Of a stretch of 36,677 nucleotides of DNA, positions 14,680 through 21,738 are shown in pieces. The stretch lies in the IMG/VR virus record IMGVR_UViG_3300019730_000003, positions 1 to 36,677 of that record; one strand, given 5' to 3'. The position numbers and the translations under genes are program-made. The stretch is from a virus. Numbering within the stretch: the first letter of the stretch is position 1; the number at the start of each line of letters is the position of its first letter. The notes beneath the pieces are model-generated. The model was not told where the DNA came from and did no database searches. It saw only the letters and a program-made list of their open reading frames with translations.

Positions 14680-15057
14680 TTAATAACCCTCCAAGTCTGA
14701 ATCATTTTGCACAAGTTCGGATTCTTTTTTATTTTTTTTAGAGCATGGCGGTTTTGGGCATAGGCAAGGGGGAAAAGGGCAATTTTCTTTTTCCTCGTAT
14801 ACAAGCCCTTTGTGAGCCAATAGCAAATCAAGTTTACCGTTTATTGTTTCGATTTTCCCATCAAGGACAGCGTATTCTATTTTATTGACGTATTGGTCAG
14901 ATATTTGTCTGCTTGTCAAAAACTCCTTCAAAATCCATTCTTTCTTGACCAATGTTTCATTCCATCCATTAACCGCTGACCCGAAAAACAACATAATTAC
15001 ACCACTGGAAAGCGCAATCAACAAAGCTAATATAGATTTTTTGATAGATTTTTTCAT
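14680..15057 (-). CDS. Membrane-anchored protein with Cys/Pro-rich motif
   Basis: 125 residues. A basic start (MKKSIKKS) and a hydrophobic segment at about residues 8-30 (ILALLIALSSGVIMLFFGSAVNGW) indicate an N-terminal membrane anchor. A helical region follows (about 35-85) and then an unusual CPFPPCLCPKPPC cluster near residue 93, with an acidic tail. It is not an obvious virion protein despite its place among virion genes; a spanin-like or superinfection-exclusion role is conceivable but unsupported. Its start overlaps the previous gene's stop. Confidence 0.65.
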   Translation of the reverse strand: MKKSIKKSILALLIALSSGVIMLFFGSAVNGWNETLVKKEWILKEFLTSRQISDQYVNKIEYAVLDGKIETINGKLDLLLAHKGLVYEEKENCPFPPCLCPKPPCSKKNKKESELVQNDSDLEGY

Positions 15058-15548
15058 GCGTAGTAATGACCCTCAATGCTTACTAAACAAGTTGTCGCGT
15101 TTGTCGTTGATGATGAAACCCTAGCACTTATTCTTTCATTTTTTTCTTGCTGCGGTATTTGGATAGGGTTTGGACCATTTCTTGACTGATTTGTGGACCT
15201 TGTAGCCTTCGTCCCCCCTATTTTTACCTCAGAACCCGCCGCGCCTTTAAATAGATCTATCTTTATCGTGGCAATCTCGCTTATATTACTGATATTTAAC
15301 CAATGAATATCGAAATTAGACACGCTTAAAGCGTTAGCTGGAGCTATTTCAACAATGGTCCCTGTCTGGTTCCATGCCGCCGCGTTTGCTGTTAGTTGTA
15401 TTTCATCTGCGTAATCAGGATATACAAAAGGCTGGCCGTGAACATGGTAGTAAGCCGTGTTTAAGTGGGCCATTATTGTGTTTTTGCCAAACTGATAAGG
15501 GACACCGACAAAATCTAAAAATCCACCTATTACATTGCCTATTTTCAT
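15054..15548 (-). CDS. Hypothetical beta-rich virion-region protein (starts MKIG)
   Basis: 164 residues. It opens MKIGNVIGGFLDFVGVPYQFG, then has strand-rich Thr/Ser/Asn sequence and ends with ATTCLVSIEGHYYA. No family recognised. It shares the MxIG opening and the aromatic '-YY' ending with the 14677 product. The start follows the upstream stop with overlap and no clear ribosome site, so translation is probably coupled. Confidence 0.65.
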   Translation of the reverse strand: MKIGNVIGGFLDFVGVPYQFGKNTIMAHLNTAYYHVHGQPFVYPDYADEIQLTANAAAWNQTGTIVEIAPANALSVSNFDIHWLNISNISEIATIKIDLFKGAAGSEVKIGGTKATRSTNQSRNGPNPIQIPQQEKNERISARVSSSTTNATTCLVSIEGHYYA

Positions 15549-16033
15549 AAAAAATATAGTTTTGCGCCCGGGCTTAGCGGGAGGTATTTAAAAACAACAT
15601 GTATCTTAAAATCAACTGGATTATCTGTTGTTGTAAGATGCAGTCTTATAAAAGTATCCACGCCATAAGGCTGCGTCAGTGTGAACGGTAGCCCTATTTC
15701 TGATTCAGCACTCACTTCTGTCTTCCTCACCTGATCGGCTTTTGAAACTGTGTATACTTCAGAACTGTCTTTGTCTTTTGTGAAAAACGTATTAACAGGA
15801 CATCCAGAAAGAACCGCGCCATCTGCTGTTAGTATTTCTATGTTTGTCCCGTCGTATGCATCTGCATAAACTTCGGTTGCATTATTTAGACTTGTAACAG
15901 ACATTATTGTTGCATACTGATGTATAACTCTAACTGTTCCGATAAACTGCAAAACATTAGCAGTTATGCTCCCCGTCCCGGTTATTCTTAAGCATTTTTG
16001 AATAGTTCTCTCTCTGCCGTTGCCTATTCTCAT
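15545..16033 (-). CDS. Hypothetical virion-region protein (starts MRIG)
   Basis: 162 residues, beta-rich (VLQFIGTVRVIHQYATIMSV, TFIRLHLTTTDNPVDFKIHVVFKYLPL). It opens MRIGNGRERTIQK. Two Cys are present and there is no membrane segment. The family is unknown. It starts 2 bases after the stop of the 94-residue gene and its stop overlaps the next start by 4 bases. A capsid-associated structural role is inferred from position. Confidence 0.65.
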   Translation of the reverse strand: MRIGNGRERTIQKCLRITGTGSITANVLQFIGTVRVIHQYATIMSVTSLNNATEVYADAYDGTNIEILTADGAVLSGCPVNTFFTKDKDSSEVYTVSKADQVRKTEVSAESEIGLPFTLTQPYGVDTFIRLHLTTTDNPVDFKIHVVFKYLPLSPGAKLYFL

Positions 16034-16035
16034 TT

Positions 16036-16320
16036 TTAACCGGGAGATATATATGCGCTTAAACTTGTGCTTGCACCCGCGTTTGAAATAGTGGCCTTTA
16101 CCTTGCCGGTTGCCATTTCAAAAGGTGTAATTACCTCAGATGTAAATGATGAATTTACTGGAGCGGTATAGTTAGCCCCGTCATTCATTGAACCTGTGAT
16201 CGTAACTGTTGCCCCGTCAAAAACCCCAACTATTTGCAAGCTTCCTGGATTACAATTACCATTCCAGTCTATGACCGCGCTGTCTCCATCGTCTGTTTTG
16301 TTTTCGAAAAATGTAGGCAT
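16036..16320 (-). CDS. Hypothetical beta-rich protein, 94 residues
   Basis: MPTFFENKTDDGDSAVIDWN… with beta-sandwich composition (GSLQIVGVFDGATVTITGSMNDGANY, GKVKATISNAGASTSLSAYIS). It resembles the small 'decoration-like' proteins found after phage capsid genes, which often contain 'G.f.GAtV.i..s.D.g.t'. GGGGG precedes the ATG by about 5 bases. Function inferred only from pattern and location. Confidence 0.65.
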   Translation of the reverse strand: MPTFFENKTDDGDSAVIDWNGNCNPGSLQIVGVFDGATVTITGSMNDGANYTAPVNSSFTSEVITPFEMATGKVKATISNAGASTSLSAYISPG

Positions 16321-16332
16321 AAAACCCCCGTT

Positions 16333-16650
16333 TTACTGTTTTGATTTTCTGCCGCGTCTTTTCGGCTTTTCCTGTTCTGCATTATCGTCAGGTTTTTCTT
16401 CTTCGGCCTCTTGACTTTCTTCGACCGCTGGTTTTTCTTCTTCGATAGAATGCGCAAACCGTTTGTCTAGCAATTCTTCGCACCCAAAGCCCTCACCCTT
16501 TTTTAGGTGAAAAGGGTTTATAACTTCGTAAACTCCATTTTCGATTTTTTCTAGCGCAAACTTTCTTTTCTTGGCTTGCTTTTCACTCAGGCTAAGAACT
16601 GCACCGGGGTTGATCTGTATAAATGGAGCGGTTACCGTGTATTCTTTCAT
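16333..16650 (-). CDS. Hypothetical protein with acidic/basic low-complexity tail
   Basis: 105 residues. An N-terminal small domain of about 60 residues (MKEYTVTAPFIQINPGAVLSLSEKQAKKRKFALEKI…YEVINPFHLKKGE) is followed by a Glu/Pro/Lys-rich tail (EEKPAVEESQEAEEEKP) ending in a basic patch (KPKRRGRKSKQ). The domain looks like the short 'V…G..l.L…qa…r…l' proteins near capsid genes in many phages. It follows the hairpin after the major capsid gene and starts after CAGG. Confidence 0.65.
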   Translation of the reverse strand: MKEYTVTAPFIQINPGAVLSLSEKQAKKRKFALEKIENGVYEVINPFHLKKGEGFGCEELLDKRFAHSIEEEKPAVEESQEAEEEKPDDNAEQEKPKRRGRKSKQ

Positions 16651-16669
16651 TTCGACCTGTTTTGAATTA

Positions 16670-16689
16670 AGCGGGGATTAGTCCCCGCT
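16670..16689 (-). terminator. Perfect 8-bp hairpin after the major capsid gene
   Basis: AGCGGGGA and TCCCCGCT enclose a 4-base loop, 6 bases past the capsid stop. On the minus strand it is followed by TTAATTC, only weakly U-rich, so it is more likely a partial terminator or an mRNA 3' end stabiliser that lowers expression of the following genes relative to capsid than a full stop. Confidence 0.5.
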
Positions 16690-16694
16690 ATAAA

Positions 16695-17660
16695 TTAAGT
16701 CATGGTTGCCATACATGCATCTTGCCAAAATCCATAACCCACATTGCGCCTTGCGTCAACTCCAAACTGCCAAGCATCATTGTCAAATTCAAACTCTGAC
16801 CCTTCTGCCTTGGCTTTCAGCTCTACCTCTTTTTCCTGCTGTCGGATTAAAGCCTTGCCGCCGCCTGAGTCTGTTCTAAAAGTTACAATTTGCTCAGTCC
16901 ATGTCAGCCTAGCGTTTGGCGCAAGTCCAATGCTGTAACCCATGTCCTGGGAAAAACCATAAAGCTGGTTTGTGGCACCGCCGCCGAACGTTGGACTTGT
17001 GATCGCCGTTGAAAAAGAAGAAACCAAAGAAATCGGACACATTACCAAAAATTGGCTTGCCTCTTCTCCCATTGGCTCGTTCTCGTTATCCTTAAAACCG
17101 ATAATCGCTTCTATCGTTTTCATAATAACCTGAGCCGCTTCTTGTGGGCTTGGGTTTGTCGTAGAACCGTGTACCGCTGCTGGAAGTGCTGAGATGTCAA
17201 TAGACAAGTCATTACTTTGGCTGGTCGTGTTCTTTCCTTCAACATGGTCAGTATCGAAGAAATATTGGCCGTCATAACAGGTTGTTGACTCGCCAGCGAT
17301 AATCAGGTCAGTCAACAGCTTTGCCCAATGAGAGTTGGTTCGCCTTGCAAGATCAGCAATTCTCATTCTGGTTTGTCCGGTGTCGTCTCTTTGCGCGTCT
17401 GCTCTCAAAACCTCAAGGGTTGCCTCAAAACGTTTATTCGTGATAGAATATTCGTTATCATAAAACCCCTTTGCCTGTCTTGCCCCGATCCATTCCCGCA
17501 TTTGAGGCACCATTCCAAGCCACCGATAAATCTCTGTTAGCTGGTTTGATGTGAAAAGCTGTGAAATTGAATTAATCCAGCCTACACCTGTGTCCTGCTG
17601 TAGCGTTTTGTAAAAAGTTCCGATCAAGCCTCGACTTGACCCTAATGCTGATACACCCAT
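16695..17660 (-). CDS. Major capsid protein, Mu gpT-like
   Basis: 321 residues. Family landmarks are clear: FYKTLQQDTGVGWINSISQLF, 'EIYRWLGMVPQMREWIGAR' (residues about 42-61), 'YDNEYSITNKRFEATLEV' and 'CYDGQYFFDTDHVEG' (about 127-141), followed by 'LVMCPISL'. This is the Mu-like major head subunit gpT pattern. It forms the icosahedral shell. The gene follows the protease/scaffold and cement genes and is flanked by hairpins on both sides. GGAAGG precedes the ATG. Its Mu-like family contrasts with the lambda-like terminase, portal and tail genes. Confidence 0.92.
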   Translation of the reverse strand: MGVSALGSSRGLIGTFYKTLQQDTGVGWINSISQLFTSNQLTEIYRWLGMVPQMREWIGARQAKGFYDNEYSITNKRFEATLEVLRADAQRDDTGQTRMRIADLARRTNSHWAKLLTDLIIAGESTTCYDGQYFFDTDHVEGKNTTSQSNDLSIDISALPAAVHGSTTNPSPQEAAQVIMKTIEAIIGFKDNENEPMGEEASQFLVMCPISLVSSFSTAITSPTFGGGATNQLYGFSQDMGYSIGLAPNARLTWTEQIVTFRTDSGGGKALIRQQEKEVELKAKAEGSEFEFDNDAWQFGVDARRNVGYGFWQDACMATMT

Positions 17661-17681
17661 ATTTACCTTCCGATATTAGAT

Positions 17682-17708
17682 TTTTAACTCCAACACCGGG
17701 AGTCAAAA
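17682..17708 (-). other. Hairpin in the leader of the major capsid gene
   Basis: ACTCC and GGAGT form a 5-bp stem with a 7-base loop, flanked by TTTT/AAAA that extends the pairing past one mismatch. It lies 22 bases upstream of the capsid ATG. It may protect or tune the highly expressed capsid mRNA. There is no U-tract suited to termination. Confidence 0.35.
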
Positions 17709-17718
17709 GATAAGTTTA

Positions 17719-17738
17719 AGCGGGCACAATTACCCGCT
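17719..17738 (-). other. Hairpin directly after the cement protein gene
   Basis: AGCGGG and CCCGCT form a 6-bp stem with an 8-base loop, 5 bases past the cement stop at 17744. The stem is nearly the same as the one after the capsid gene (16670-16689), which suggests a repeated regulatory device bracketing capsid. No U-run follows. Confidence 0.4.
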
Positions 17739-17743
17739 ATTGG

Positions 17744-18445
17744 TTAAGATGCCGCTCTAAAAACCGTGTAGGTAATCACAGCATCGTTTGAAGTGTTTGC
17801 CGCGTCAAGCGTGTAAGTGATCGTGTTTGCCGCTGACACATAAGCACCCTGTAGAATTGTGCCTTCTGTCCCAAGCGTATGGAAGCTTGCGACAACAAGA
17901 TCAGTCTCAAGTGCACCGGTCACGGTTTGGGCCAATGTAGCGCCGCCACCAGTCCACGTTACCTCACCGGCATAAACAACCATGTGACTGTATTTAATGC
18001 CGCTGTCAAGATCAGCAAGCGAAACTGTCCCCGCATTACGTGGAGTGTCAAACTGAACATCACAAAGTCCTGATGAAATCCACCTTTGCACGTTCCCAAT
18101 ATAGGTGTTTGACCCTGCTGTCAGCGTCAAAGTGTTATCGTCTGAGGCATAAACAGGAGCCCCATCATTAGCAGTGACAGCGGTTGCACCCGTTACCGCT
18201 ACTCTTGACAAGATACCTCTTGTTCTGACTCTAACATTGATTGCACCAGCCGCGCCGCTTGAGTTATCGGCTTGTCTTACACAAACCCCTTGAAACGGAT
18301 CACCCGCCTGCAAAGGTCTTGAATATCCGCTTGCGTTCTCACCTACAAAAGCTCCCTCATAAATGATATCCGCAGCAATTACAGGGAGGTCATTCATGTC
18401 ACCTTGACCAAAATTTCTTGGTGTATCTTTGGCTAAAGTAGTCAT
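17744..18445 (-). CDS. Capsid cement/decoration protein candidate
   Basis: 233 residues. The N-terminal half resembles the capsid cement family seen just before capsid genes (PVIAADIIYEGAFVGENASGYSRPLQAGDPFQGVCVRQADN…GAINVRVRTRGI). The C-terminal half is Thr/Ala-rich beta sequence. GGGGAGG precedes the ATG. It shares one base with the protease stop. Likely role: binding to the capsid outer surface for stability. Confidence 0.7.
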   Translation of the reverse strand: MTTLAKDTPRNFGQGDMNDLPVIAADIIYEGAFVGENASGYSRPLQAGDPFQGVCVRQADNSSGAAGAINVRVRTRGILSRVAVTGATAVTANDGAPVYASDDNTLTLTAGSNTYIGNVQRWISSGLCDVQFDTPRNAGTVSLADLDSGIKYSHMVVYAGEVTWTGGGATLAQTVTGALETDLVVASFHTLGTEGTILQGAYVSAANTITYTLDAANTSNDAVITYTVFRAAS

Positions 18446-18927
18446 TATTTATCCTCCCCTTGAAAAATTCGAACATTCCCGGCCTCTAAATTAGTTAGAT
18501 AAGCCTTGTATGTTTCCAAATCACCAAATTCAGCTTGTAGCTCTTTTGAAGCTTCAAATTCCTGTTCTGGAGTTTTTGCCTCTGGCTTTTCCTCTTTTGG
18601 CTTGACTTGCGGTTCATCCTGCATCACAGGTTTCGGCATTTCAGCGGCAATTTTCTTGCCTGCATCTTGCCTTGTTTGCTTTTCTGCCGCGTTGAATCTA
18701 ATAGCGGCCTCTCCAGGAGTTGTTTTGCCGTCTGCGATCATTTCAGCGGCTAGTTCTTCTTGGCCTGGGAAACAAGCCGCGTTAATGCCTGCTATTCTTT
18801 CCCTTTCTTCAGCTCTAGCCTGTGCCTGCACGTCTGCACCAACTGAATCAGCACCGCGCTTATAAGCATCTGTTGATACCGCCTCAAACAACTCAGGATG
18901 TTTTGTTTTTAATTCGTTTTGATCCAT
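18445..18927 (-). CDS. Nested scaffold protein (Nu3-like), in frame in the protease gene
   Basis: An internal ATG at 18927 (Met282 of the protease) begins MDQNELKTKHPELF and would give a 160-residue, Glu/Lys/Ala-rich helical protein. CAGG lies about 6 bases upstream. The position matches the start of the scaffold region, as in lambda where Nu3 is translated from inside C. The start is inferred; the ribosome site is moderate. Confidence 0.5.
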   Translation of the reverse strand: MDQNELKTKHPELFEAVSTDAYKRGADSVGADVQAQARAEERERIAGINAACFPGQEELAAEMIADGKTTPGEAAIRFNAAEKQTRQDAGKKIAAEMPKPVMQDEPQVKPKEEKPEAKTPEQEFEASKELQAEFGDLETYKAYLTNLEAGNVRIFQGEDK

Positions 18928-19770
18928 GATTGCCTGTTGATTTGTGTTAAAATTTGGCACACCGGCCTGATTATTGATTAATTGGTCCATAGTGGCTACA
19001 CCGTCCACCAAACCAACTTCGATTGATTCCGCGCCGATAAAGACGCGGCCTTGCATGTCAATGATTGCTTGTGGATCTAGCCCGCGTCTTGCTGCAATAT
19101 CTGCTATCATCGGGGCATAGCTTTTATCGACCATTGACTGTATTTCAATTGCATCCGTTTCAGATAAAGGCTTGTCTCTTGATAAAACATTTTTATAAAC
19201 ACCTGTCACAAACTCCGTGACTTGCAAACCTTCCATTTCGTTCATTTTGCTTATGTCAACCCTGCGCGCTATCACGCTGATAGACCCGACTTGATTTGAT
19301 TTACCTGTGATATAGATTTTAGAGACACCTGATACAGCAAGGTAAGCAGCGCTTGCAATTGTTCCATCACTGAAAGCGATAATTTCCTTTTTCTTTCCAG
19401 CCGCCTCGATGAAATCTGCAAGCTCAAATGCACCCTCGACCGATCCCCCGCCTGAATTAACATCAATGATTATTTTGTCTATTTCTGCACTGTCTAAAGC
19501 CGCTTGTATGTTTTTTTGCACGTTTTTTGTGCTTGTGCCGTCGAAAAAGAAGGAGAAAAACGAAGCTCCTGGAGTCATAACGCCTTTCAGGGGAATTATC
19601 GCTGTGCTTCCCTGAACTTCGAAAGCTGGCCTCATTCTGCTTTGATCACCCATTAAAGCCTTGAAATCGATCTTTTCACCCTGCATATGGTTGATATATT
19701 CTTGTGTTATCTCAGTCAATGAGCCCTGATCTATCATCCAAGGTGAATTTAACAGACCTAATATTTTCAT
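18445..19770 (-). CDS. S49-family head maturation protease with C-terminal scaffold (gpC-like)
   Basis: 441 residues. Residues about 50-265 form an SppA/ClpP-type serine peptidase: 'IIIDVNSGGGSVEGAFELAD' (100-119), nucleophile candidate Ser140 in DGTIASAAYLAV, and the likely base Lys193 in GVYKN. From about 282 the sequence changes to an Ala/Glu/Lys-rich helical region (MDQNELKTKHPELFEAV…), as in lambda gpC, whose C-terminus equals the scaffold Nu3. It would act inside the prohead, cutting scaffold and possibly other head proteins. GAGGACGACGA precedes the ATG; the start overlaps the portal stop by 4 bases. Confidence 0.88.
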   Translation of the reverse strand: MKILGLLNSPWMIDQGSLTEITQEYINHMQGEKIDFKALMGDQSRMRPAFEVQGSTAIIPLKGVMTPGASFFSFFFDGTSTKNVQKNIQAALDSAEIDKIIIDVNSGGGSVEGAFELADFIEAAGKKKEIIAFSDGTIASAAYLAVSGVSKIYITGKSNQVGSISVIARRVDISKMNEMEGLQVTEFVTGVYKNVLSRDKPLSETDAIEIQSMVDKSYAPMIADIAARRGLDPQAIIDMQGRVFIGAESIEVGLVDGVATMDQLINNQAGVPNFNTNQQAIMDQNELKTKHPELFEAVSTDAYKRGADSVGADVQAQARAEERERIAGINAACFPGQEELAAEMIADGKTTPGEAAIRFNAAEKQTRQDAGKKIAAEMPKPVMQDEPQVKPKEEKPEAKTPEQEFEASKELQAEFGDLETYKAYLTNLEAGNVRIFQGEDK

Positions 19771-21386
19771 TCGTCGTCCTCTTCAAGTAACTTTTCTACT
19801 TCTTCTTGATCAATTTCTGATTCCATGCCGGTTTTGACGTTTAAGCTGTTTTCTCTCATGATTTGGTCTATAACCCTGCGCCAATCCTTTCCTGTTACCT
19901 CTGCCGTTATACCGGTTAATGATTTGACTTTCATGTTGTGGTATTTTTCATTCGCAGCGGCTTCTTTCAGCTCATCAATTGCCGGTCTTGTCGGACCTGT
20001 CCATTGGTTATAGCCAGAACCTTGGAAAGCTCGCCTAATCCGCGAGTCAGAAAAATATCCAGGTGCTTCAAGTATACCTTTTGATATAACTTCGTCCAAA
20101 AACGCTTCATAAGTAGGCTGACAAAGACCTATAGCCATGTCTGTGCGTTTCGCCAAAAAATAAACCCAGGCAAGAAGGACTTCACCCCTCGAAGCTGAGT
20201 ATGACTTATCAAAAGACATCAAAATTAAGCTTTTTGGCACTCCAACCGCCGCGCCAATTTCGGCCACCATCGAAACAAAGAAAGGTTCAAATAGCTTGCT
20301 AGGTCTTTTGGTTTCAAAGGTTTCAAATGTTGTTCCTTCGTCTGCCCTTACAATTGACCCTGATCCAAGCTTCAATTTGTCATTTACCGATTCGTCGCTT
20401 CCTTGAGGCGATATTCTTTGTTGTCTTGTGTTGCTTGGTTCGCCTGTGATTACTAAAGTATAAAAACTACTGATAACAGCGGCTAAAAGTTCAGCGTTTG
20501 AATAGCGGCTGAGTTGTAAAAGCTTATCTGTTACTGTTCCAAGTACCGGTATTCCTCTTGTTTGCCCTGGCCTTATCTGGTTGTAATGCTGGAGTATATT
20601 TCTGCGCCCGTTTGAATCAAATATTTTGCGGTTTACCCATTTAGTTGATTCAAAATTTGTGTAGTCAGTCGGAAAGTTGTTTGATATCTGGTAGTATTCT
20701 GGAGCACCGTATTGATCTTTTATGACGCCTTCAACTCTGTCTTTTTTGATCCCGTTTAAAAATACCTGCCCGTCTTCTTGCCTGTCTTCGTTGCTTACTC
20801 GCTCGCTTTCAATTGTTTGGAGCTTTAAGTCGAAATCTGATCCAGCTCTGACAAGATTAGTGAACAATGTGAAGCAATCGCCGCCTTCAAGCATTGATTG
20901 AAGAGTTAAATATGTTTTTTGTTGGAAATTTTGAGTTCTAACAACGTCACTTTCGGCAGATTCTGACCATGTTCGCCATAGTGATTCAGCTTCATCCTGC
21001 CATTGTGTCGCCCTTTCTGGTGTCCACCCTAGAGCCCTGGAGTCAATTTGTGGGTGCAGAACAAGCCCCCTTGCCCCGATTGCGTGGTCACAGATGCGGT
21101 TTATCAGTCCTCTCGCTACCGGAGTATCTCTTAAAAGCTCTCTTGATCTCTCTACTAAAGTTAATCTTTGACCATAATCAACTGAGCTGTCAGGATCTGT
21201 CGAAGCTGTTATATAGTTCTCAAAAACCGCGCTTGCTTTTTTTGCGTTTGAGTAGCCGCCAGCTATAGCCTCGGTTTTTAATCGCTCCTCATATCTGCCG
21301 CGCTGCCAGCTTGGAAAATAACGTGCAAGCCTGTCTACAAAATTAGGCTTTAGATATGATTCGTCAATCTTTTGAACTTTCGTCAT
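19767..21386 (-). CDS. Portal protein, lambda gpB family
   Basis: 539 residues. Landmarks of lambda-type portals are present: 'RSRELLRDTPVARGLINRICDHAIGARGLVLHPQID' (about 79-114), 'LTLQSMLEGGDCFTLF', 'ESERVSN', 'VNRKIFDSNGRRNILQHYNQIRPGQTRGIPVL' and 'FDKSYSASRGEVLLAWV'. It forms the dodecameric ring at the head vertex through which DNA enters and leaves. TAATG overlap joins it to the gpW-like gene, and its stop overlaps the protease start. The C-terminus is acidic (EEVEKLLEEDDE). Confidence 0.92.
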   Translation of the reverse strand: MTKVQKIDESYLKPNFVDRLARYFPSWQRGRYEERLKTEAIAGGYSNAKKASAVFENYITASTDPDSSVDYGQRLTLVERSRELLRDTPVARGLINRICDHAIGARGLVLHPQIDSRALGWTPERATQWQDEAESLWRTWSESAESDVVRTQNFQQKTYLTLQSMLEGGDCFTLFTNLVRAGSDFDLKLQTIESERVSNEDRQEDGQVFLNGIKKDRVEGVIKDQYGAPEYYQISNNFPTDYTNFESTKWVNRKIFDSNGRRNILQHYNQIRPGQTRGIPVLGTVTDKLLQLSRYSNAELLAAVISSFYTLVITGEPSNTRQQRISPQGSDESVNDKLKLGSGSIVRADEGTTFETFETKRPSKLFEPFFVSMVAEIGAAVGVPKSLILMSFDKSYSASRGEVLLAWVYFLAKRTDMAIGLCQPTYEAFLDEVISKGILEAPGYFSDSRIRRAFQGSGYNQWTGPTRPAIDELKEAAANEKYHNMKVKSLTGITAEVTGKDWRRVIDQIMRENSLNVKTGMESEIDQEEVEKLLEEDDE

Positions 21387-21616
21387 TATGTGTCGATTAT
21401 TGTCATTTGACTTGTGATTAATCCACCTTCAGCGTTTTCTTCAAGCTCCTTTACTTTTTTGTCCCAATAATCCACCGCATCCTGCAAATCACTGATTGAT
21501 TGCCTGGATAAAGACCGACCTTCGATTGAATAGCTTTGATTGGTGTAAGCCGCGTTTAATGCTGCGATAGCATTGTCAAGTTGAGTTTGGGCTTGTTCTT
21601 GGGTGAGTCCTGCCAT
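21386..21616 (-). CDS. gpW-like head completion/joining protein
   Basis: 76 residues: MAGLTQEQAQTQLDNAIAALNAAYTN…RSLSRQSISDLQDAVDYWDKKVKELE. The two helices with 'QSYSIEGRSLSRQSISDLQ' between them match the small gpW-like/DUF6148-type proteins found between terminase and portal. In lambda, gpW plugs the portal and helps attach the tail. The leader is very AT-rich and lacks a clear ribosome binding site. Portal starts at its stop (TAATG). Confidence 0.75.
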   Translation of the reverse strand: MAGLTQEQAQTQLDNAIAALNAAYTNQSYSIEGRSLSRQSISDLQDAVDYWDKKVKELEENAEGGLITSQMTIIDT

Positions 21617-21653
21617 TAATAGATTTTGATATTTATTCTAAAATTTATTTTGG

Positions 21654-21673
21654 AATCTATAAAATAATAGATT
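21654..21673. repeat. AT-rich perfect palindrome between large terminase and gpW-like genes
   Basis: AATCTAT and ATAGATT form a 7-bp inverted repeat with a 6-base centre in the 122-base AT-rich gap 21617-21738. The string AATCTATTA recurs near the gpW-like start. No U-run follows on the minus strand. It may be an mRNA processing or protein-binding site; nothing else is visible in the gap. Confidence 0.4.
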
Positions 21674-21738
21674 TTCAGGCAAAAAAAAGAACTTAAAATA
21701 AGATTAGCATTGTTAAAAATATTACGTCAACAGTTTTT

